A stretch of DNA of 13,220 nt from Acidobacteriaceae bacterium. Lineage in GTDB: Bacteria > Acidobacteriota > Terriglobia > Terriglobales > Acidobacteriaceae. The notes beneath the pieces were generated by a model that ran no database searches, had not been told where the DNA came from, and was given only the letters and a program-made list of their open reading frames with translations. The position numbers and the translations under genes were made by a program. This document shows positions 6,252-12,930 of the stretch, in pieces; positions within the stretch are counted from its first letter, which is position 1; every line of letters starts with the position of its first letter. The stretch spans positions 336 to 13,555 of the forward strand of contig PLHN01000487.1 of assembly GCA_003139975.1 (NCBI GenBank), in the 5' to 3' direction.

Positions 6252-6785
6252 TCAGCTGACTGACTCCAACGCGCGCGTCTGGCATGACGAGCACAACGTC
6301 GACTCCTTCAGGTCAATCCATTCCACCGCATGCGACGGCGCCATGGCGCAGGAGAAGTCGTCGCAATGCGTCAGATCGAAGGTGTGACCGACTTCGTGCA
6401 CCGCTTCCTTAACCAGGCGCTCAGCGAGAATCCCCGGATCATGGGGCAGCCCGTAAAACTGCTGCGTGAGCCTGTGAAACGAAACTACGGCACAGGGGCC
6501 GCCCATCTGCGCCTCGCCGAAAACAAACGTCAAAATGGGAATGTAGAGGTCGACGGCGGTGACGCCAAGTACACGCCACGCGCCATCGGCCGCGTACCGC
6601 TGCATAGCCTGGAGTAGCTCCGAGGAATGGTACTGCCCACGCTCCGGGTGATAGGCAAACTGCGGATCGAAGCCCCGTTCCAGAATGCGGCACGGGACGC
6701 GGAAGGAATCCGCGAGCGCGGGCGCTACAGTCCGGAGCAGCCGCGCGTCGAAGTCTCCGATCGGCAGCAGGTCGAGCATCTTCAT
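6252..6785 (-). CDS. Archaemetzincin-like zinc metalloprotease
   Basis: This 177-residue protein has the archaemetzincin signature. His130, Glu131 and His134 lie in HEVGH, followed by His140-Cys141, Cys146, Met148, and Cys165/Cys168. The upstream DLYIPILTFVFGEAQ is also typical. The family binds one catalytic zinc through three histidines and a structural zinc through four cysteines, and acts as an aminopeptidase-type metalloprotease. Two oddities are visible. The metzincin glycine after HExxHxx is Asp137 (HTFDLTHC). The spacing from Met148 to the CxxC is 16 residues, where I recall 17. The start at 6785 overlaps the regulator stop as ATGA, so the gene is translationally coupled. No signal peptide is present, so it is cytoplasmic. 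Its partnership with a two-component system is unexplained. Confidence 0.88.
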   Translation of the reverse strand: MKMLDLLPIGDFDARLLRTVAPALADSFRVPCRILERGFDPQFAYHPERGQYHSSELLQAMQRYAADGAWRVLGVTAVDLYIPILTFVFGEAQMGGPCAVVSFHRLTQQFYGLPHDPGILAERLVKEAVHEVGHTFDLTHCDDFSCAMAPSHAVEWIDLKESTLCSSCQTRALESVS

Positions 6786-7630
6786 CGCGTCTCGAGGGGG
6801 CGGCTCCAACCGTACTTTTTCAGCTTGTGATGCAACGTCACGCGGTCGATCTCAAGGGTTTCCGCGGCCTTGGTCTGGTTCCAACCGCATTGTTCAAGCA
6901 CCCGCATGATGTGCGCTTTTTCCATGTCCTCGAGCGATTTCGGACTTCCATTGGGTGTGCTGCCATTGTGCGCCTTAAAAGCGAAATCCTGCTCGCGGAT
7001 CTCCGGTTCCTGCGCGACCACCATGGCCCGCTCCACTGCATTTTCGAGTTCGCGGATGTTCCCCGGCCAAGGCTGCTGCTGCAGTAAATCCATGGCAACC
7101 GGGTTGACGCGGTTGATCTTCTTGTTCATCTGCAGCGAGAACTTGCGCACGAAGTGGTTGACCAGCGATGGGATGTCTTCCCGCCGCTCGCGAAGCGCAG
7201 GAAGCTCAATACGAAAGACATTGAGCCGATAGAAAAGATCGGGCCGGAATTTACCTTCCTCGATCAGTTGCTCGAGGTTTTTATTGGTAGCAGCCACACA
7301 GCGAAAGTCAACCTTGATTTGCTGCGTGCTCCCCACACGGACGATCTCGTGCTCCTGCAGCACGCGCAGAAGATCCGTCTGGGTCTTCAGGCTGATGTCC
7401 CCGATCTCGTCGAGAAAAACCGTCCCACCCTCGGCAATTTCGAACTTGCCTTTCTTGCGGTATTGCGCGCCGGTGAAAGCTCCTTTTTCGTGGCCAAAGA
7501 GTTCGCTTTCCAGCAGTGTTTCGGTGAGTGCGCCGCAATGGATCACGACCAGAGGATGAAACCGGCGCGGGCTGGCGTGGTGGATGGCCCGGGTCACCAG
7601 TTCTTTCCCGGTTCCACTTTCGCCCGTCAC
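6782..7630 (-). CDS. AAA+ and DNA-binding half of an NtrC-type sigma-54 regulator (split gene)
   Basis: This open frame continues, in the same frame, the receiver-domain gene upstream after a TAA at 7661-7663. From a GTG at 7630 it carries Walker A GESGTGKE (residues 3-10), the sigma-54-contacting GAFTGA loop (50-55), Walker B GGTVFLDEIGD (68-78) and an FRPDLFYRL segment (128-136). A Fis-type helix-turn-helix sits at the C-terminus (about 237-275). With the upstream half it would make a normal 455-codon bacterial enhancer-binding protein. On its own it lacks the strand leading into Walker A, so independent function is doubtful. The GTG has no good ribosome-binding site. Its stop overlaps the archaemetzincin start. 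Target promoters are not visible in this window. Confidence 0.85.
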   Translation of the reverse strand: MTGESGTGKELVTRAIHHASPRRFHPLVVIHCGALTETLLESELFGHEKGAFTGAQYRKKGKFEIAEGGTVFLDEIGDISLKTQTDLLRVLQEHEIVRVGSTQQIKVDFRCVAATNKNLEQLIEEGKFRPDLFYRLNVFRIELPALRERREDIPSLVNHFVRKFSLQMNKKINRVNPVAMDLLQQQPWPGNIRELENAVERAMVVAQEPEIREQDFAFKAHNGSTPNGSPKSLEDMEKAHIMRVLEQCGWNQTKAAETLEIDRVTLHHKLKKYGWSRPLETR

Positions 7631-7660
7631 AAGAACGGTCGCGTCGGTAGGCCCGACCGT

Positions 7661-7663
7661 TTA
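7661..7663 (-). other. In-frame TAA interrupting the sigma-54 response regulator
   Basis: Reading the minus strand, ...KVYHAI is followed by TAA and then TVGPTDATVLVTGESGTGKE without any frame change. Family members have a sense codon here. Confidence 0.9.
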
Positions 7664-8149
7664 GATCGCGTGATAGACCTTCTGCATGGCTTCGCTTTCG
7701 CCGATGATCTCCTCGGGGCGGGCGACTTCGGCAACGGTTTCGCGCAGCCGCACATTTTCTTCTTCCGTCCGCTTATGCGCCAGCGCCTTCTTGACCAGGT
7801 GCGCGATTTCATCCGGATCGAGCGGTTTGGTCACGTAATCGTACGCGCCATTCTTGAGAGCGGTCACGGCGGTTTCGACCGATGCGTACCCCGTCATCAT
7901 GATCACGATGAGATCGGGGTTGATCTCGTGCACCCGGCGCTGCAGCTCGATGCCGTCCGTGCCGCGCATTTTGATGTCGCACAGCACCGCGTCCCACGAC
8001 TTTTCGGCCAGCTTCGTCAACGCGCTGCTGGCATCCTCGGCGGTTCCGACTTCATATCCTTCTTCGTGGAACCATTTGGCAAGCGAATCGCGCACGCTCA
8101 GTTCGTCGTCCACGATCAGCAGCTTTGCTTGTTGCGTCAAGGCGTTCAC
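7661..8149 (-). CDS. Receiver-domain half of the NtrC-type response regulator (split gene)
   Basis: A complete CheY-like receiver: acidic pair Asp14-Asp15, phospho-acceptor Asp58 in LCDIKM, Thr86 and Lys108. It is followed by the linker and the first residues of the AAA+ domain (EEIIGESEAMQKVYHAI), then a TAA. The product would be a 162-residue receiver with a linker and no output domain. The start is a GTG at 8149 whose bases overlap the kinase stop as GTGA, so kinase and regulator are translationally coupled and form a cognate pair. The stop needs only one base change from a sense codon such as CAA. It may be a real nonsense mutation or a sequence or assembly error. Confidence 0.88.
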   Translation of the reverse strand: MNALTQQAKLLIVDDELSVRDSLAKWFHEEGYEVGTAEDASSALTKLAEKSWDAVLCDIKMRGTDGIELQRRVHEINPDLIVIMMTGYASVETAVTALKNGAYDYVTKPLDPDEIAHLVKKALAHKRTEEENVRLRETVAEVARPEEIIGESEAMQKVYHAI

Positions 8150-9822
8150 CTCGTCTTTGTTTCCGTGCCCGCGAGGGAAAGCTCAGGCGTTGAGCCAGAG
8201 CGGCCGGGCACAGGCAATGTGATCGTTACAGTGGTTCCTTTTCCAACTTCGGATTCGATCGAAATCTTGCCGCTGTGCCGTTCCACGATGCCCTGGCTGA
8301 CGGCCAGCCCGAGACCGGTTCCATGGTTCAAGTCTTTCGTGGTGTAGAACGGCTCGAAAATCTTGGGCAGGATTTCGGGGGGAATTCCGGCGCCATCGTC
8401 GCGAACCGACAGGGCAGCCTGGCTGCCGTCTTCCGATAAACGGGATTCGACCCAGAGGTTGCCACCTCGCGGCATGGCGTCGGCGGCGTTGACGATCACG
8501 GCCAGCAGCACCTGCTCAATCTTGGAAGCGTCGCCTTGCAGCCGGGGTAGTCCCTCAGCCAGCCTGGGATGCACCTCGATTCCGGCGTTTTCCATATTGT
8601 GGCGCATCAGCAGCAAACACTGCTCTGCAACTCGATTTATATCGGTCGGCTGTACATTCATGGGCGCCTGGTGCGAGAAGGTGAGAAGATTCTTCACCAG
8701 TTCCCCGCAGCGGCGGCTTTCGGACGAGATCAAGTCCAGGCACTGCACCGCCTCCTGCTTTTTCTCATTGACTACCTGGCCGCTGTCGACCCATTTCTTC
8801 AGGAGTTTGGAATACGTAAGAATGCCGGAGAGCGGATTGTTGATCTCGTGGGCGACCACGGCGGCCATTTTCCCCACCGACGCCATCGTCTCGCTGTGCA
8901 AAACCTGATCGTGAGCGCGCTGCAGTTCGCCGGTTTTCTCCTGAACCCGTTCCTCCAGATTGCGCCCCCAATTGACCAACATTTCATTGGCGCTCCGCAG
9001 CTGCAAGCTCATCGAGTTGAACGATCCAGCCAGGTCCCCAATCTCGTCGTTGGAGGCCAACTCGATCTGGTAACCGAGCGCGCCCCCGCTCAGCTTGTGG
9101 GTTCCGGCCTGCAGTCGCTTCAGCGGCCGTCCCACCACCCGTCGGATGAACAACCAACTCAAAAAGGCAATCCAGAAGATGGCCAACACGTCGCAGGCAA
9201 TGATTCGCCACGACACTTGCGCCAATTGCTGATCGGTGCGGGCGAGAGAGAGATGAGTGTCGAGCACGCCTAGAATCTGCTGACTCGCTGGGTGCTCGTG
9301 GCAGGCTGCGTTCGAGCACTGGGGCTGATTTTCGATGGGCGTAATGATGGCCAGTACTCGTCCCTCCCCGCCACGGTAAACGCGGAAGCGGTCGGGACGG
9401 TTCAGCCGTGCCAGTGTCTGCCCGTGGGCGTGGCAGGCGTAGCAGGCTTCGGCATCCTTATCCAGCGTGCGGTTCACTTCCGAACGATCGGTCGAGTAGC
9501 TGATGTGGCCTTCCCGGTCAAAAACCCGCACCCGCACCACGCCCGGTTCGCTGGCCATCGCCGACATAGCGCGGTGCAGTCCTTCGCTATCGTTGCGCAA
9601 CATGTAGTCCGATGTGTTGCGTTGGATGACGTCGCTGATGCGCTCGGCGCTTAGCAGCGTCGCCGCCTCCAGATCCTGGCGCTGCAACCGGATCGTGAGG
9701 TATCCGAGAAGCGCAAAAATCACCAGCATGGCCCCCAGCAGCAAAACAATGAGCTTGGTTCCAAGCCCACAGCGAATGCGGTCCAGCAGACCAATTGCCG
9801 GTTTTTTTTCAGTCTCCTGCAT
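8146..9822 (-). CDS. Sensor histidine kinase with periplasmic haem-c-like motifs
   Basis: This 558-residue membrane kinase has a first membrane helix at about 24-46 and a periplasmic domain at about 47-206. A second helix lies at about 207-228, then HAMP (about 228-282) and a coiled coil. The HisKA domain has phospho-acceptor His325 in VVAHEINNP. The ATPase domain has Asn445 (N box), DDGAGI 475-480, FEPFYTTK 489-496 and GTGLGLA 501-507. The periplasmic part contains CYACH (Cys127, Cys130, His131) and CSNAACH (Cys169, Cys174, His175). These match or extend the c-type haem attachment pattern, so redox, gas or electron-flow sensing is plausible. It phosphorylates the adjacent NtrC-type regulator by inference. 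Its start overlaps the HybB-like gene by 14 bases. Confidence 0.93.
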   Translation of the reverse strand: MQETEKKPAIGLLDRIRCGLGTKLIVLLLGAMLVIFALLGYLTIRLQRQDLEAATLLSAERISDVIQRNTSDYMLRNDSEGLHRAMSAMASEPGVVRVRVFDREGHISYSTDRSEVNRTLDKDAEACYACHAHGQTLARLNRPDRFRVYRGGEGRVLAIITPIENQPQCSNAACHEHPASQQILGVLDTHLSLARTDQQLAQVSWRIIACDVLAIFWIAFLSWLFIRRVVGRPLKRLQAGTHKLSGGALGYQIELASNDEIGDLAGSFNSMSLQLRSANEMLVNWGRNLEERVQEKTGELQRAHDQVLHSETMASVGKMAAVVAHEINNPLSGILTYSKLLKKWVDSGQVVNEKKQEAVQCLDLISSESRRCGELVKNLLTFSHQAPMNVQPTDINRVAEQCLLLMRHNMENAGIEVHPRLAEGLPRLQGDASKIEQVLLAVIVNAADAMPRGGNLWVESRLSEDGSQAALSVRDDGAGIPPEILPKIFEPFYTTKDLNHGTGLGLAVSQGIVERHSGKISIESEVGKGTTVTITLPVPGRSGSTPELSLAGTETKTR

Positions 9823-10981
9823 GGCTCAAAACCCCGGTTCCGACACTAATGTGTTCCGGTCGTTCGAGCTTGTGTCCAGTTTCCGTCTCAAAAATCGGCA
9901 GATACCTCACCGCCAATCCGAACAGTGCGAAGCCCATCGCAACAATCATCAGCGTGATGGAGAACTCGGTCCACTTCGGCATGTAGTGATGTCCGACGTA
10001 AGTCTCAAAGCCGATGAGGGCAATGTTCAGCCGGTTGGTGATGAATCCCAGCACCGTAAAGATCGACGCCAGATACAGCCACTGTGGTGACAACCGCACC
10101 TTCTTAAAGCTCAACATCGTGATCGGAATCAGGTAGGTCAGCGTCAGTTCGAGCCACAAAAAGTAGGACTCGTAGCTCGGTTTAAAGATCTGCCCGATCA
10201 ACCCGCGATGAAAGAAGTCCTCGAGGTGCAACAGCAGATTGACCCAGAGAGCAATCAGCAATGCGCCACCCAGTGTGACCAGGACCGGAAGCTCCAGTTG
10301 TCGCCCGAACGCTTTCGCGCTCTGCGTCGACTCGAAGATCGTCATCGCCAGACCTACCGCCACGGCCGAAGCGAAGAAAAAGAACGGCAGCGCCGGCGTG
10401 TACCAGAACGGATGCAGCTTACTCGGCATGATCAGATACAACGATCCGAGCGAACTCTGGTGGAGCGTGGAGAGCAGGATGCCTCCCACAATCAGCACCG
10501 GATAGATCTTGTTGATGTACTTGATCGGAGTCTTCCAGTTCAGCCGCTCGAACACGTTGGGCAGAAATTCGAAGAACAGGACCGTGGTGTAGAACATCAC
10601 ACACATGCCCACCTCGAACATCACCGAGTGCAGGTTCCGGTAGATCATCTGGTGCCAGATGAACCAGGGGCGGCCCAAGTCAAACAACAGTCCAACAATA
10701 AAGAGCACGTAACCTAGGAACGCCGTCAGCACAGCCGGGCGCACCACCGGGTGCAGGCGCTCGACGTTGAACAGATAGACCGCGCCCACCATGCAGAAGC
10801 CGCCCGCCGCCAGCATCACACCGCACAGGCAGTCGAACCCGATCCAGAGCCCCCAAGGAAACTGGTCCGTCATGTTGGAAACCGCGCCCAGGCCCCGGAA
10901 ATAGCGAATAAACGAGGAATACAGGCCCAGGACCATGATCACAATGAAAATAACTCTCCACAATGTCAGCTTGAATTTCAT
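9809..10981 (-). CDS. HybB/NrfD-like integral membrane protein
   Basis: A 390-residue protein with about nine or ten hydrophobic helices. Conserved-looking segments include FPWGLWIGFDCLCGVMLAAG, HPVVRPAVLTAFLGYV, LLFDLGRPW and HSVMFEVGMC. These resemble HybB, the quinone-interacting membrane subunit of hydrogenase-2-type and related NrfD/PsrC complexes. Its role would be to pass electrons between the quinone pool and the iron-sulfur partner encoded just upstream. The ATG at 10981 is chosen over an upstream in-frame start. It overlaps the stop of the ferredoxin-like gene as ATGA and has GGGGG seven bases before it. No catalytic subunit gene lies in the window, so the substrate of the complex is unknown. 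No haem-binding role is assumed. Confidence 0.92.
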   Translation of the reverse strand: MKFKLTLWRVIFIVIMVLGLYSSFIRYFRGLGAVSNMTDQFPWGLWIGFDCLCGVMLAAGGFCMVGAVYLFNVERLHPVVRPAVLTAFLGYVLFIVGLLFDLGRPWFIWHQMIYRNLHSVMFEVGMCVMFYTTVLFFEFLPNVFERLNWKTPIKYINKIYPVLIVGGILLSTLHQSSLGSLYLIMPSKLHPFWYTPALPFFFFASAVAVGLAMTIFESTQSAKAFGRQLELPVLVTLGGALLIALWVNLLLHLEDFFHRGLIGQIFKPSYESYFLWLELTLTYLIPITMLSFKKVRLSPQWLYLASIFTVLGFITNRLNIALIGFETYVGHHYMPKWTEFSITLMIVAMGFALFGLAVRYLPIFETETGHKLERPEHISVGTGVLSHAGD

Positions 10982-11745
10982 TGCTTGCCCCCGTTTTTGT
11001 GTAATGCTTCCGCCTCGGCGACTTCGTCGCGCCGATGCGAGACCCAATAGATTCCTCCCAATACCAACGTCCAGACCGGAATGAAGTCAGGGATTCTCTC
11101 CATCACGCGCCCCGTGTATTCCGGCATTGGCGTCTCGCCGATTTTCGCCGAGGCCGGATACCCGTAGTCCTCCGCCTTTGCCGCTGCAATAATAAGGATC
11201 GACGTTCCCCCAACCTCATGTAGACCGTAAATACGAGGCAGGTAACCGGATGGATTCTGCCGGATGCGGTCTTGTGCTTCCACCACCAGGTCGTCGCGCT
11301 CCCCAAACTTCGTCGCCCCAGTTGGACAAATCTCGGCACATGCCGTGTGCTTCCCCGCAACTACCCGATCCGGGCACATAACGCACTTGCGCACTCGCGG
11401 ATTCAGGGCACCCCACTCGTATTTCGGTTGGTTGAACGGGCACGCCACCATGCAGTAGCGGCATCCGATGCACTTCCAGACGTCATACACGACTGGCCCT
11501 TCTTTGGTTTTATGCAGGGCTCCCACGGGGCAAACCGAGGCGCACGCAGGTTCTTTGCAGTGCATGCACAGCCGCCGCATGAATTTGTCTTCTTTGGTGA
11601 GAACGACCGTGTATTTGTGTGCCGATTGCACCGACTCCGCCGCTACCGTGTCGTCGTAGGGCAGTTTGTTCTGTTGCGCACATGCGCCTTCGCACTGTTT
11701 GCAACCGATGCACATCGTTGCGTCATACAGGATGGCCTTACTCAT
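10978..11745 (-). CDS. HybA/DmsB-like four-cluster iron-sulfur protein
   Basis: This 255-residue protein has sixteen cysteines in four groups, for four [4Fe-4S] clusters: Cys12/15/18/22, 60/63/68/72, 92/95/98/102 and 121/124/136/140. YGLHEVGGTSILII (173-186) is typical of HybA. A membrane helix at about 219-236 (IPVWTLVLGGIYWV) with a basic tail would anchor it next to the HybB-like protein. The ATG at 11745 has GGAG about 9 bases upstream and starts directly with MSKAILYDATMCIGC. There is no Tat or Sec signal, although HybA proteins are normally exported. The clusters may therefore face the cytoplasm, or export may need a partner. This is the first gene of the overlapping five-gene cluster. 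Confidence 0.93.
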   Translation of the reverse strand: MSKAILYDATMCIGCKQCEGACAQQNKLPYDDTVAAESVQSAHKYTVVLTKEDKFMRRLCMHCKEPACASVCPVGALHKTKEGPVVYDVWKCIGCRYCMVACPFNQPKYEWGALNPRVRKCVMCPDRVVAGKHTACAEICPTGATKFGERDDLVVEAQDRIRQNPSGYLPRIYGLHEVGGTSILIIAAAKAEDYGYPASAKIGETPMPEYTGRVMERIPDFIPVWTLVLGGIYWVSHRRDEVAEAEALHKNGGKQ

Positions 11746-11862
11746 GGGTTGATCTCCGGGCCACTCCGGACAGGACTGTAGGCGCGCACTACGAGCGCAT
11801 GCGCGGATGCGTGGGCTGTGGCGAAGCGGCAAACAGGGGCTGGCTCAGCAGGCCGCCCCGTC

Positions 11863-11907
11863 GATTAAACAAAAGCCCGGGTTCCACGCGTTTCGCAGGA
11901 CCCGGGC
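11863..11907 (-). terminator. Intrinsic terminator between cytochrome c and the HybA operon
   Basis: On the minus strand GCCCGGGT (11907-11900) pairs with ACCCGGGC (11882-11875) over 8 bp, with further pairing possible past a bulge, and is followed by TTTTGTTTAA. It lies about 180 bases after the cytochrome stop and before the HybA-like gene. The HybA operon should therefore have its own promoter between about 11746 and 11862. I could not identify that promoter. The rest of the 345-base gap holds no convincing gene. Confidence 0.75.
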
Positions 11908-12090
11908 GGGCTGTTCCGTGTGTTTTGTGCGGAGGCGTCTCGGCGCTCACTCAGTTTCGGGGAGCCACCGCTAATCCTGGTCGTTCGTCCACTTCTCCTG
12001 GACATCGGCACCATGCGCCCGCGCAGGTGTTCCGCCGCCGTGGGGAAGGGCAAAAACCGGCACGGACACCAAAGCGGAACAGCAAATCCC

Positions 12091-12405
12091 TTACTTCTGC
12101 AGCGTGCGAACGAAGGTCACGATCGCTTTCGCGTCGTCGGCCGACAGACCCTTTACCGGGGCTGGGTGCTTCGCAGTGCCACTGATCGCGCTCACCAGAT
12201 CGGCATCGGACTTCGCCTTTACTTCAGGACCATTCAGCGCGGGGATCTTGGCTGCGGGCTTTCCGGCTCCGTCTGCACCATGACACGCAGCGCATTTCGC
12301 TTTGTACAGCGCGCCGCCGTCATCGGCCCATGACAGACTCGGAATCAGAATGAACAGAGCAACCGCGATCGTCAGTACCAGCACCGCGATTTTGGTGGTT
12401 TTCAT
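12091..12405 (-). CDS. Small secreted monohaem cytochrome c
   Basis: This 104-residue protein has a signal peptide (KTTK, hydrophobic core 7-22, SWA|DD cleavage after residue 27) and one CAACH haem site (Cys38, Cys41, His42), as in class I cytochromes c. The fold is supported by LYKAKCAACHG at the start and the C-terminal helix AKAIVTFVRTL. The distal axial ligand is normally a methionine in a KMP-like loop. Here the mature protein has no methionine and the place reads AKHPAPVKGLS, so His80 may be the sixth ligand. It would shuttle electrons in the periplasm, possibly for the HybAB-like complex or the haem kinase nearby. GAGAGG lies before the ATG. It is separated from the downstream operon by a terminator. 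Confidence 0.93.
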   Translation of the reverse strand: MKTTKIAVLVLTIAVALFILIPSLSWADDGGALYKAKCAACHGADGAGKPAAKIPALNGPEVKAKSDADLVSAISGTAKHPAPVKGLSADDAKAIVTFVRTLQK

Positions 12406-12550
12406 GATTGCTTTTCCTCTCGGGTAGTTAAGTTGGCGGGCAAGCTGATGGGCGTGGACAAGGGCTGGGGGAGGTAGCTGTTGCTATTTTCACCACCCGA
12501 AACCTCCTGGAGCCACTTTCTTTCCAATCGGGTCTCCTGCCGCGCTGATG

Positions 12551-12594
12551 CAAGTTTCATCATTGTGGCGAAATGCTGCGGTGACGGTAGTCAC
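12551..12594 (-). promoter_or_regulatory. CRP/FNR-like palindrome upstream of cytochrome c
   Basis: A perfect palindrome with half-sites GTGAC and GTCAC around a 4-base spacer lies at 12581-12594. On the minus strand AACTTG (12556-12551) follows 24 bases later. In the ferredoxin promoter the same hexamer follows the proximal palindrome by 23 bases. A class II position would place the RNA start near 12546, giving a leader of about 140 bases. Confidence 0.45.
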
Positions 12595-12731
12595 GTCCAA
12601 GCGTGACCCAGATGCGTGTCCCAATGTTCATGGAACACAACCACTTCCGCCTCCACCCATTCTGCCAGTAAGGCTAGCTGCCCAATCGCCAAAACGCTGC
12701 CAAACCCGAAATTCCAGCCCCAGCTGGCCAT
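12591..12731 (-). CDS. Doubtful 46-aa ORF upstream of cytochrome c
   Basis: An ATG at 12731 opens a 46-residue frame rich in Trp, Glu and Val (MASWGWNFGFGS at the start, HEHWDTHLGHAWT at the end). It ends in a TGA that overlaps the palindrome at 12581-12594. The frame extends upstream to 12887, but the longer version runs through the repeat element and looks unnatural. No usable ribosome-binding site is seen, and no family is recognised. Confidence 0.18.
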   Translation of the reverse strand: MASWGWNFGFGSVLAIGQLALLAEWVEAEVVVFHEHWDTHLGHAWT

Positions 12732-12771
12732 CCTAAAACGGGGGCCTGTTTCCGCCCAGGCAAGTAGCGAC

Positions 12772-12826
12772 GGCAGGTCCAAACGAAGTAGCGCCGGCGT
12801 CCCGTCGGCTGTCCGGCGGACCTGCC
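12772..12826. repeat. REP-like nested palindrome in the mfd upstream region
   Basis: The outer arms GGCAGGTCC (12772-12780) and GGACCTGCC (12818-12826) are perfect 9-bp complements. An inner pair, GCCGGCG (12793-12799) and CGTCGGC (12803-12809), matches with one wobble around a 3-base loop. The core AGCGCCGGCGTCCCG resembles, from memory, intergenic repeats in acidobacterial genomes. No T-run follows. Confidence 0.5.
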
Positions 12827-12915
12827 CCGAGCTTGCCGAAGCGGTCCTCGCCCGCGCCTTTCCACAATTCCCAAAACTGAACCTCATCTCCCGTACCCCC
12901 CACCGTCCGCCTTGA

Positions 12916-12921
12916 TAAAAT
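12916..12921 (+). promoter_or_regulatory. -10-like box immediately before mfd
   Basis: TAAAAT at 12916-12921 lies 9 bases before the ATG at 12931, and no Shine-Dalgarno sequence is present. A leaderless or near-leaderless mRNA would follow. The -35 region is not distinctive. Confidence 0.35.
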
Positions 12922-12930
12922 CAAATCTGC

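Noticed and set aside
7154..8347. A 397-codon plus-strand open frame across the regulator and kinase end
   Set aside because: It is antisense to conserved receiver, AAA+ and ATPase motifs, and its translation resembles no family.
11619..12185. A 188-codon plus-strand ORF between the cytochrome and HybA genes
   Set aside because: It crosses the intrinsic terminator and is antisense to parts of both supported genes. Its Arg/Pro/Ser-rich translation is typical of noise.
12406..12600. Search for a sigma-54 promoter (GG-N10-GC) that the NtrC-type regulator could use
   Set aside because: No site with correct spacing was found here, upstream of the ferredoxin, or in 11746-11870, so no target is proposed.
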